DNA of 64,000 bases from Ficedula albicollis (taxonomy: Eukaryota > Chordata > Aves > Passeriformes > Muscicapidae). Location of the stretch: the NCBI RefSeq assembly GCF_000247815.1, contig NC_021684.1:13268558-13332557 (forward strand). The letters run 5' to 3'. The notes under the pieces were generated by a model, which made no database searches, was not told the origin of the DNA, and worked only from the letters and a program-made list of their open reading frames with translations. Shown one piece after another: positions 1-12,706 of the stretch (its first letter is position 1; each line of letters begins with the position of its first letter). Position numbers and translations under genes: made by a program.

Positions 1-338
1 AGTGCTTGCTGAATGCCAAGCTCTTTGGGCTGGGACTGACTGGAAGGCAAAACAAATGCAGTAATTCTGCCCCAAAGCTGCTTGGCACCAGCTCAGCACC
101 TAAACCTCTGTGGGACACTGCTAACCCAAAATAACACCCACATCAGACAGGGCACTTCTAGGGAAGCAGATAAATCAGGTGACAGGACCTCATAGTGGAG
201 ACTTCATCTCATCCCCACAGCACTGACAAAGCAGCTTCAAAACAGAGGAAAGACAAGTACACTATGGCAAATTTTTTTTCTTTCTGAATAAAGAAAAACA
301 GTAGAAAATTTTTAGCATCTTAATTTTTTTTTAGATGC

Positions 339-363
339 TTTTTTTTTTTTTTTTTTTTTTTTT

Positions 364-419
<56 letters not shown>
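339..419. repeat. T(26)-C(32)-T(23) homopolymer block
   Basis: A run of 26 T (339-364) changes abruptly to 32 C (365-396) and back to 23 T (397-419). The symmetrical arrangement suggests a single long poly-T tract whose middle was written as C, in line with the other poly-C tracts in the window. A genuine T-C-T homopolymer is possible but unlikely. The Lys/Gly-rich open frame crossing it is not a gene. Confidence 0.9.
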
Positions 420-1660
420 ACCTTAGAAGAGAATTTAAGTATAAAATCTTTGGTGAAGTCAGCAAATCGCCAGAAACCAGATATGTGGATAAAGCACACG
501 TGAAATAAGTGATTCAAATGGACATTAAATAGATGACATTTACCTAAAAATCCATAAAGCAAAAAAATACTGGAACACACAAAGGACTTAAAGAGAGATG
601 CTGCCATTGAGGTCGAAAACCACTTTACCCTGGCACAAGTTGATAACCCATTGGGACTGTAGTATCTGTTCAAGAGTGTGAACTAACTGCAGGATCAGCA
701 AAATGAGAAAAAGTTATTGATTATTATTAAAAATCAGTTGACGAGAAGCCCTCTGAGAACAAACAGCTCTTAGGACCAGAGATAGTCTCAAGGCTGATTC
801 TTTTAGTGGCAAGATGAAAAAATAAATTCACTATTCAGACAAATCTCTCTTCTCACATTTGCCTTGGAAATATCAGTATTCTGTAAGAATATCAAGGAAT
901 ATATTTTGTTGCACAACATACAGAATGTAATTTATTCTGCCCAAATTTTAAATTTCAGTATTATTAATAGAAAAATAAAAATGCTTGCGAAGTTCTGACA
1001 TAGTATTATAACAAAAGGGTAATGTTAAAAATAAATAAATAAATGAAAAACTCTTTGCAAGGTAATATCCAGAGGAAGCAAAGTGAAAGGCTGGATTATT
1101 TCTGTATGTTAGCAAATGAAGTTATCTCTGTTGTCAAATAAGTTTTCTGCTACGATTTTGTTTTTAAATAATTCATGCTCTTTTCTACTTCCTCTTTTGC
1201 TAACAGCTTATGGTTCCTGGTTTTATGTTTAGCAAAAACAAAAAGTGTATTTTCTCCTGTAAAACTAAAAACATTCTGGTGTGGTTGGTTTTTTGACATG
1301 CACCATGACAGTTCCTCTACAAAAAGCCTTTGAGACACCAGGGGAGAAATGCAACATTCAGGCACAGATTCCTGTTCAGCTGTCTGCAAAAATCAGATCT
1401 CAGCAAACCTACAGAGCAACAGGATTTCTAATAAGCCCTTCTGGCCATAAACATAGTTTATTGTAACATAAATATGATAATGTGAGGAGTTCTTGGCTGT
1501 TGTATTTCCAGCTGTCTTTCCTTAATGAACTCCCCTTTAAATCCTGCTCTTCTCTTGCCAGTAAAAGTCAGTCTTCTCTTGGGTCACTTTCCACTTTTCG
1601 ATTTTCTCTAAGTATATCTTTAGATATACTTAAATATTTATATATTTATACTTATATATT

Positions 1661-1945
<285 letters not shown>

Positions 1946-4900
1946 TATAATAAATAAATAAATATTTATTTATTTAATAGATATATATGAATTTATTATA
2001 TATATTTAGATATACTTTAGAAAATCTTTCATTTTCTTGTCATTTTTTCTCCACAGCTCTGTTGGATCCTTGGCTCCTTCCCTTTCCCAGGTAATCCCCC
2101 CAGGCAGAGCCTGTCCCCACTCCCAGATTGAGCACAGACTCCTGCCCCAGCCCACAGGCAGGCAGTGGCTGCCTGTAAAAAAAAATCCTGTAAATATCTT
2201 CCCTTTGCCTGTTATTTTTAACATCCTGCTTCTCCCTTTTCATCCCTGCATCAGTTCACTGTCTCCTCTTGATTTCACCAAACATTAGTTTTTTTCTCTT
2301 GTGAGAGACATCTCCATCACTTCCCTATTGCATCTCTTCCACTGTCAAATATTTCAAGATAAAGACAACATTTGTATAATTGCAAGCATGATTATAAGAC
2401 TTCTGCTACGACAGAGGCAATGCCTGGCAATAATTTTGTTTTGCTTTTTAAGTACAGGAAATAGATGTACTTAAGCTTTTTAGTAAAGAATTAATTTCTG
2501 CCAACATTTTCAAACAGACAAAATTACATGAGCCAGGCACACAGAGAGTTCTGATAGGCAAAAGCTGAAATATCATCCATCTTCATCCACTGAATTTGTA
2601 TTATGGAATATACTTATTCTGTGCTTACAGGGTAACTCTGCATTACTTCCTTTACATATGACAGATGTTCATTCCTCATTCTTGTTTTACAGTATAACTT
2701 ACTGAAAAATACCATACATTTCACTGAACAGCAGAATTTAACCCCAGGTTTTGCCCTTTAAAACGACAGTGTGGCTTTTATCCTCATTTGTTCTAAAAAT
2801 ACAGCAATCCACTGCTCTCCAGCAGTTGAGGAGTGTGGGAACAATCTGCAGCAGCCAGCTCCGTGTCAGACTTGCTGGGTGGTAACAGAGCTGTCACCTG
2901 GGAGCAGCTGCAATGTAAGCAAACCCACTCATCGCTGTACACCCAGCTACTGTGTAGGGAAAAAAAAAATGGCAGCACTGATCTGGTACTGCCTGATACC
3001 TGCCAGATATTATTTTAGCATTTATCACTAAATTTGGTGGCGTGAAACCTGATGCTCTCCTGTCAAGCTCTCTCACTGCTACACTCTAGAGGAGACTGCA
3101 GAGCCAGCTCAGCAGATGGAACTGTGGAGTTGGATGAAGCACCTGAATGCCTTAGAGTGTGGTGGGCTGATCCTGGCTGGATCACTTTGGACTTTGGTGC
3201 CCACCAAAGTCACTTATCACTACCTTTCCACAGATGGAAAGGGGAGAGAAAATACATTGAAAGGCTTGTAGGTCAAGATAAGGATGGGGAAAAATCATTC
3301 GCCAATTATTGTTACAGCAAAACAGACCTGACTTGGAGAAATTAATTTAATTTATTGCCAATCAAATCTGAATAGAGTAACAAGTGGGTCTCTCAGAGAC
3401 ACTCCCCCTGCTGCTGATGGCCTCAGCTTTGGAAGGCCCCTCTTGGAAATGCTGGCATTAGCTCCATTGGACACAGGGGAAGTTTCTGGAAACCTCTCTC
3501 CAAAGCCACCCCCATAGCACCCCCACCCTGCCACCAAAACCTTGCCATGCAAATCCAGTCCTATTAACCAAACCACTATGTGATCTCAAGAGATACAAGA
3601 CAAACAGAACAAGCAGTGTCTCACGATAAGAATTCTCCTTTTGATCAAACAGCTTCCCCTTTTTATCTGAGCCACGGCACGAGGCAGCTCTGACTTCTCT
3701 CACCTTGAGCACTTCTGGGCCCACAGGAGAAAGACGAGGAGCACCAGTTAAACACTGCAACCCACACCGTGCCTCAGCTAAACCATTTTTACAGAGGTGA
3801 GCACATGCAAATTCAGCAGAGACTTTGCCTTGCAGGGTGTGTTGGGCTGTGGACTGTAGACAGCCCTAATTGAATTTTGCTGTGAGTGTATGTGAGTGCT
3901 TTCTGTGTTCCTCTCACTTGGGGTGCTAAACTTAAGCATCATTAAATTGACATAAATGCAATAGACTTCAAATAGGAAGATAAGTATTAGGCCTAAAATA
4001 AAATTCTTAAGCCATCTTGTCTGAGCCCCTACCCCTGCAGAACTGCTTCCTGTGATATGCACTGAAACACTGATCTGCTCCTGGTGTACCTTTCTTCTCT
4101 CCTGTATAACACCACCTTGTTAACATTCAAACAAAACAAGATCCAAGGCCAATGTTGAGTGCATTAGCAGCACCCTGTCCCAAGACACCACTCTATTTGG
4201 AGACATTTGTAAACCTAAACCTTGGTATTCCATTTTTAATTAACAAAGAAAGCTTAATATGCTTTTTTTTTTTTTTTCTTTTTCATCCATCTGGCACTAA
4301 AATTGCTGAGTTGCTTTGTTGCATTTTCAGGAAGAGTTTGGGACTATTAGATGAAAATTACAATATATTCCTCTCTCTGTGGTTCACCTGTCTGGTTCAA
4401 AGGCAAAGTGTGTTTGGAATTGAGAAAATAAGAACTAGAGAAGATATTACCTATATCCATATTTTCATGCATTCTTTCTACTAGCAGCATAAAAGCTGGT
4501 TTTGCCTTCCCATGTGTTTTCTCTGTTTTGTATCAGGTCTCTGCATTTTCTCCCCATCAGATCATAATACACAAGAGGACATAAACCAAATCAAACCAAA
4601 AAGCTGCCATTTAATGCCTTGTCCATTGTTTGACACAGGCTCAACTTGTCTGCTCCAAAAGACCCTCTTGTGGGGAGACAACTTAAAAGTAGAATATTTT
4701 TATATTGCAATCCAGCACTTGTTCTCCTCAGTGATTCCTTTATCCTCTGGGGGTATCTTCAGGGATTGTATATTGAGTTTTTGAATTAAACTCCCTGAGT
4801 CTTTTCCTCCTGTTACTTTTAAAGTTGCTGCTGAAGGAAATATTTTTGAGCTTTGCAGAGACTTCTATAGTACTTCTTGCTTGTTACAGCTACATCAAGT

Positions 4901-7900
4901 ACCACATTAAAAAGAAATTCAAAGAAACCAGAAACAACTCTGTTTCTAACTGAAAACAGAGATGGAAGAACATATAAGGAGCACGTTAGGAACTGCTCTT
5001 TTTCCGACTTAGTTCCATTAGATATCCCGGTGGAAATATAATATGGAACATATGTTCATAAATAAAGTGAACATCTGATTAATTCTGTTCCTATGCTTTT
5101 AATTGATCCATTTCTCAATACATAGTGCACAAATTACCATATCCATGTAGCACAAATGAAGGAAAGCCCACATGAAACCCCTGAATATATGCAGTGGAAG
5201 AGACTTTGGGGATTTTCTAGCACGAGGTAAGTTTTAACCAAGTTCAGTCCCTTTCCTTGCTCATTTCTGAAAGGCGTCCAGCACATCCCATTTTAACACC
5301 AGTCTCCTGAAAGGCACCACCCTGTGACACCCCTCACACCAAAAGTGCCACCACCCACCCAAGCCAGCCAAGGAATCATCAGGGCCAGTCTCTTGCTGTG
5401 GGACTGGCAATTGCCAGATGCTGCAGCAGAAGCTGAATCTCTCTTAACAGCACATCTAATTATCTATATTATCCGTGGGAGGAAAGAAGAGTTCTTTATA
5501 TCTCCACGTGGCAATCGATAGCTGCAGAAGCTGGAGATACAATCCTTGACTTGACTATAATTTGTAACTTGTGCCATCGCAGATGTCGTGCTTCAAACAG
5601 AAGCTGCCCAGCATCAGATACAAACTTCTGAGTTCATTACTGCAGCCACTGACAACAGCAGCAGGGTTTTCCTTCCCTGGTGATAAAGTCTACACAGCTA
5701 TCAGTGCAGTCTATCAGATGCTGAGTGCTAATTGTCTTCCCTCCACAGCCATTACTGCAGGACCAGATAGCTCCTTCTTTCAATCAGAGAAAGAAGGAAA
5801 AGAGAGTTTCAGCTCAAAGAGGTTTTGTTTTTCTAGATACATGTTCTTGCATGAAAATTGCTGTACAAAGGAGCAAACCCTCAAAACTACAGACTCCAAA
5901 GCTGTCAATAAAACTCCAAGATTTCTAGGATGCTCTTGAGTATCAGGGAAATTGTCCCTAAAATCAATTTCTCTTATGTGAATTTTCTTGTTTATGTTGG
6001 CCCCCAACACACTGTGATTATTTAAGTAACCCAGGATTAATTATTTCAATAATTTACAAATCAAATGAGTAAACTGTGAAAGAATGTGAAAGCAAGAATC
6101 TTTGTCTTTTAGCCTAAAAAGCTAAAAGAGAAAAGGCTGCAATTCTAGGCCTACTCCAGAGTTTGCTGTAACCTAATAAAAAAGGACACAAACTGATGCA
6201 GCTTATTCCCCTGGAAACAGGAATTTAAATTTACATTCATTTAATCCAAACACTTCAAAAGGAACATCTTAAAGCAGAATGATATTCTACAGTTCATATG
6301 GCAATTACTACAGGGTCATATTGTCCATTACTGTGGCTCTTCTCCTGCAGTGTGTTTTCATTGCTTACTAATTACAGGAATGCAGAATCAATTAAGAGAA
6401 AATAATGAAAGAGAATATATGATTTCCATAAATAAAAAGAGCCACTTTCTTTAGAAACATTACATAAGCAAATGAAGGAAATCAGCTTTAATTTAACAGA
6501 TGGCAATCCATTTGAGGACACTGCTCACCACTAACCCACACTTCCTAATTAAAGAATTCTGTCACTGTGAACCTTTAGGTATGACTGTGTTATGATCTTT
6601 CCTGCCTAATCTGCTTTGAAGGCTAATTAATAATAACCCACACTAGCCAATATAGATAGACTAAAGTAAAAAGAGAATTAGATATACATTATCTGGAAAT
6701 AATGCTCACTCTCTGAAAAACAGCTAAAGAACTTTATTGACTTAACTCATTTAACAAATGACACTTAAGTAATTCATTGACAAGGCAGAACAATGGCAGG
6801 ACTAAAAGCCTATTAAATAATTTTTTCTAACAGACACCACACTGCATTGGCTGTAAAATTCCGGTATAATTAATTAATTAAGACTTAAATATTTCAGTGA
6901 TTAATTTCTATTAAAAACTCATAAAACATAATGACACTTAGGGAAAGAGATTATGGTTACTAGCATTTATTGACTTGGCTACAAAAAAAAAATCTATTTA
7001 GAAAAAGAACTCTCCTAGTTCAGCCTCAGAACACTGGAAGCATTTATTGCAAACACTGTAAAAACAAAGTGCTGATATTGCTCATACTTTTGGTGCATTT
7101 TCATTTTTCATTTGAGGATCACTTTTAGAAGATGTTATTTAGGGACACATACAACTCAACGGATGCACGTGGAATTTCCAAGTGGTCTGACCCCAAACCT
7201 ACAAGGATTTGGCTTAAAATGGTGGAGCACTTTTCCAAATATCTCAGCTCCATTTCCTGTGTTCTCTGCTGAGCTCTTGCACATCAAACCCAACCTGCAG
7301 ACAAAATCCTGCCAGCCTTTCCCACCTAATCTCAGCCCTGTGTCCCTCTCCATCACTAGTGAGCATCCTCCCTTCCCAGCCTCACACATCAGGTCCTGTC
7401 TCCCAGTATAAACTAAATTCTGTCTGCAGCAAACGGTAGAGTCCTCTTTTTTTTTTCCTTTTTGTTTTTACCACCTTGGAGCAAACTACTCAGCTCAGCC
7501 TTCCCATAAAAACAAAGATGATTTGCTTTTACTTCCTCACTAAAGCCCCAGTCACACCCAGAGGGACCTGGATACCAGTGCACAGAAGCAGCAAAGCCAC
7601 AGTGCCTACACAGACAACATTTCAACATTTCCCTCCCATCTGCAGGAGACACTCACAGTTTTTAAAACCAGCAGGGGACACCAGATTACCCACACTGACC
7701 TCTGTTTTATGGCACATTAGATTCCTCCCAATTACCATTCCACTGAGATCTGCAGGTTCAGACCAACCAGCTGACTTTGCAAGAACAGGGCTAACCTGCT
7801 CCATCCCACAGGAAGTTACAAGAAAAAGAAACTTAGAGGAGAATCAAAAGAAGATAGTTTTCTGGCATTCCAACCTTTGCTGTTATCAATGCATTTATTG

Positions 7901-10900
7901 CATTTCACTTCATCTTCTACATAACTCTTAGCATATTCAGCACCTCTAATGGAAATCAGCATGGTAGAATGACAACAAACATACCCAGGGCTCGTCAACC
8001 CTCTTGGCTGCATAATTTCTATTTATCTGTTGTCTTGGTAAGTTCCATTATAAACTCTTTCTTGAGGCTAAACATTAATGAGAGATATTGCAAACTCAAA
8101 GCTCAAGTTTTCTGCAAGCTCAATAGAATTTATAATCATTGGGAATGCTTTTTTATATAAAAAGATAATATTTTTAATATTTTTTCTTTTTTGAATTAAA
8201 AGCCTCTTTTATATTTGATGTATTAAATGTATTAGCATTTGTTCTCTATGAATATCAAATATTGGTGATCGTTATTTCCATGTTAATGCTTATTAGTACA
8301 TCCAACTGGATGTGAACAATAAATAGAAAAAAGTTTAAAGTGCAAAGCACTTCACATCCTATATTTCTGGAAAAGGATAGGAAGCTGTAATTACCAATGA
8401 TTGCAGCCAAGCCTGTGATAATCAGAGTGAAATCTAAGGTGAAACTAATATGAAAACTGTAAAGCAGTTTAACATAAGGTAGAGGGTTAAATTAGTTTAT
8501 TAAAATTGGTTAGAAACAGAATAAATTTAGTTTCTTTACATTTGCTCAGGTACAGCATTTTGAGTAATGTAAGCAGTTAAATAACCTTGTCCCTACAGCC
8601 CTCCTTAATTCTTTCAATAAAATTCTCCTGGTTTTATGCTTGGTTGGTTTTACTTGTTTGTTTTAAAAGGAAAAAGATTATTTGGGGTCGAATTAGAGAC
8701 CCGGTAAATGCAGGAGAATCTTGCTCAGCTTGTTTTTTGGGGTCACTGTCCCTCCCTGTGCTTTCCTCTCAGTTTTGCTCCTCAGGGACGTTCTCTCTCT
8801 GCTCTCACAGATCACTGCAGGGTTTCTCCTCCTCTTTGAAGCCCAGGACCTTCCCACCCTGCTGCCCATTGCTGGCCAAGGATGGAGAGCTGCCAAAGGG
8901 ACCCCCAGCAGCAGCAGCAGGGGTCCAGCCGGGCTCCCACCACCTGTCCCCTTCCACTTCCAGGGAAATGATCAGTCCTTTGGGACAAACCCTGTGCCTT
9001 GGTGCCCAGGCTGGGACAGGGAGACTGGCTCTGGATCCCACAGAGCTTTGGGTAGCAGCTGGTGCAGGGAACAGATCACCCCACACCCACCCCACAGGGA
9101 CAGTGCTTGTTCTCCCTGGGAAAGGGGAATCTCTGCTTAGGAAAAAGGGGATTTATCCCCTGCTGGGTGTTTAAACAAAAGCTGCTATGAGACAGTGAAC
9201 ACTTGGACTGCACCCAATGGGATTTGGGCTGCGGTTCTTGAGGGCTCTTAAAAGTCCCAGCACAGCCCCAGTCCAACCCAGAGAGGCAGGACCTGACCCC
9301 ACAGCAGCCCAGCAGGGACACCAACACTACACCGTGACAAGATAACCTCCTCTTTCTTTGTGAAAACCGAGTGTAATTGCACTTTCAGTCAAGATAATGA
9401 CCTACATAATTTTCAATAATTGGATACAATCTATCTTTTCTTAATTAAAAAAATGGAAATTAGCAAAGGGAAGGGATACTGGAAAATGCTTCACTTGAAA
9501 CCTCTTCATTAATTATCAGGATGTCTAAACACCATTCTGAAAACTGCACTTACAGAACCAGAATCCAACAAATATTTTTTCATTAATCTGTTGAGTTTAC
9601 TGTAATTCTCTAATTTAAAAACCACACCTATTTCTAGGAGGTATCTGTTTTATTGGGTACTGTTGGCTTCACTGCTAAAATAAGTGATAAATCCACATAT
9701 ACTTTCTTGAACAGGTAGCACAACCACCAGTATAAATGTGAATGTACACTCTGAACTCATTAAATGAAGATGCTTAAAACTCCCTGACAGTATCATAAAT
9801 TGCTTGGATCTTCCCAGAATTTTTAGTGGGCTTTGTATCAACCACAGAAATTTTTAAATCCTCATTTTAAAATTAATTTTTATAATTCACATCATGCTCC
9901 TTATAACTAGATCTGGCATCAGCATTTGATGGATGAAACAAAACAAGCCAGACTTGCAGACGTTGGGTATCCCTGTTATGTGGTTGCATATGACAAGGGT
10001 TTATAAACTCAGTGTAACACACTATATTTACCAAGTCTCATTTTACATTTGTGGAGTTACTAAATTACTTTGACATATCCCCAGTTTATGTTCTATTACT
10101 GAAGAATAACTACACAACAGATGGCAGTGTGTTTGCATAACAATTTTTTAAGGCAGGTCAATCTACAAGGTAGTTGCAGGGATTGATATATATTGGTGAA
10201 CATGGGGATTATTTTTGCACTATCAATCAGACAGTCAGTCAACACAGTAATTTCTATATTGCAAAGGAGAGGTTTAGCAAATATATATCATTATGGACAA
10301 TTCCTTAAAGAGCAACACCATAGCACCAAGAGTAGAGCCAGTAGGTGGAAAAATGATGCTTCTACTTTTTTTTTATCATTTTCCTGAGGGACTTCAAACC
10401 TCTGAATCTTAAAAATAATATTAATAAATAGTAAATATGAAATCATACATAAAGGAAAGTTATGCAGCTCTGAGCGTTGTTTATTTGTTAAAAAAACAGA
10501 AAAACAAATCCTAGCCAAAACTCTGAATCCTTGATTCCTGTAATACAGTAAAAAATATTTGAATCAAAATTTGCATTTTCTCCTTAATTCTTAGTCTTAG
10601 GGGAATTACTTTGGCTGTCTTACATCAGTCACCACTCTGCAGTGCTACAGAACCTGATGGCACTGATTAATTCATTGGGACTGGCTGTTCTTGTGTTAAG
10701 GTAGAATGACTGGAGAGAGAAGGTAGAATATTAGTCAAACTGCACCTCAGGATGTCTGGCTTCAATTTCCAGTCCCATCCTGGTGCTGTTGTCTGGATTC
10801 AACTATTTGCATGTCAACAACTAGGACAGTGATTCATCCTCTCTAAGAATAAAAAGCATTAAATCAAAGTGAGGAACGGTTGTCACTTATAGTTGATGTA

Positions 10901-12160
10901 CATTTTAAGTGCTTCTTTCTATTTTGTCTGCCTGTAAGAACTAAGGAGTGACATTCCAAGTAATGCTCATCCAAGGAAACAGCTAATATTGATGACTTTG
11001 TGCCAAAGCAGTGACATAAAATCATAACGAAAGAGTTAACACAACACTGTTAGTGTGTGTTCTTTCAGGGAACAATACAAAGACATTATTAATTAGTGCA
11101 TTTTTTTTAAAAGAACATCTCTTCTGACATTCTGCTGCAATGTTTGACTGCCATTGGGGAGGGCAGGGAACAGCTGTTTTCCATGAGAAATCCTAGCTCG
11201 TCTCTGTGGGTGAGTATTTCTATTTGTATGTACCCTGCTTAGTGCCAGACCAGTAACTTTTAGTAATGCGTGCTCTGTCTTTGAGGCACAAAAAGGGTGA
11301 GGTGGTGTAATAATTTGGAGGCTGAAAATTAACTGCTTGATGCCTCCTGTAGTAAATTTGACCCTGGAATATTAAGGGGTGTTAAATAAATTGGACAAAG
11401 AGGTGTTTGGGGAGTACAAGTGCCAGACACACTGCCATGAATGAGCAATTAGGTGTTCACCAACCAGCTTATCACAAATTACATGCCTACAATATCTATT
11501 ACTGTAATGACCTTGAGAGTTGCCTCATATTCTCCCTTAACCTAATGAGCATGCTGTGTATAATCAATTACGTCTGCAATTAAAATTATAATTTGTCTAA
11601 CAAACTCTTCTTCACTTTCTGACAATTTTTTACAAAGTCTGTTACGTACTGGTAAAAGATAAATATTAATTTTCTGTTGTGCTCTATTTCTTTTTCTTAC
11701 TCTGTGGCTAATTTATTAAATCATATTAATGCTCTCCATTATTTTTAAAGTTCTCAGCAGTATTTATTTAAGTTTTAGTCCTGAATGCCATGGGATAATT
11801 ACAACATTTAACAGCAATTAATCATTTCCCAATAGGGTTTGCAACCTGTCTTTGCCTGCTTATTGAAATTTGTTTGTATGTTTCACTCATCAGTTCCACA
11901 AATATTCTGCCTTTCACTGCTGCACATCTATTCCCTGTTTCACTGGAGTGACCAGAAGATATTCTGCTGAATAGAGCTGGCACCTCTTTACCAGTCCAGA
12001 CCTGCTGAGGTCAAGTCAACCCAACATCAGCAGAACACAGCCCTGACCATTAAGGGACAGGATGTCATTCATTACAATCTGCTGCTAATTGCAGAGTCAC
12101 ACAGGCAGACTGCTACAGAACAACTTTTTTTGTTTATGTATCCAAGTGTTCAATAAATAG

Positions 12161-12305
12161 AAAGATTCAAATAGCAATTCAACCTGCTAATCATAAGAAA
12201 ATGCAAAGAAATGGAAGGGGGTGTTTAAAAATGGGTCCAAAGATTCAAATAGCAATTCAACCTGCTAATCATAAGAAAATGCAAAGAAATGGAAGGGGGT
12301 GTTTA
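12161..12305. repeat. Tandem duplication, period 78 bp
   Basis: A segment beginning AAAGATTCAAATAGCAATTC and ending in GGAAGGGGGTGTTTA occurs at 12161-12227 and again at 12239-12305 with no mismatch that I can see over 67 bp. The copies are separated by 11 bp. Near-perfect identity points to a recent duplication or an assembly duplication. Confidence 0.92.
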
Positions 12306-12660
12306 CATTTTACGTGCAAGCAAAGCAAACCCTTCCAGCTCTCAAGGAAGGACAATATCAGCTTTTCCAATGCACAGCTGGTTCAAAGGGCCCTGAATGC
12401 CCACGCTGAGCCCTGAGAGTTTTGAGTGAATCCAAGTACCCCTGAGCCATCCCTCCTGTCTCCAGGACCACAGCCAGGGTCCTGCCCCTGCAGCACAAGG
12501 GCAGCAGCTTGGCTCAGGCACGGGAGCACCAGGATGGGCAACAGCCAGCCAGAGTCTCCAAATAAAGCCAAGCTGGAACACGGCTCTGCCCAAACCTTTG
12601 GGCTCTCCTAAGCCCTTCCCTGAGCCCAGCTGTGGGGAGCCATCCCAGTGACAGCACATT

Positions 12661-12706
12661 CAGCACAGTGGTGATTAAACCATTCCCAGCACAGTGGTGA
12701 TTAAAC
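12661..12706. repeat. Short direct repeat, period 26 bp
   Basis: The 20-mer CAGCACAGTGGTGATTAAAC occurs at 12661-12680 and at 12687-12706, separated by 6 bp. It lies in a GC-richer islet 350 bp from the 78-bp duplication. Confidence 0.9.
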
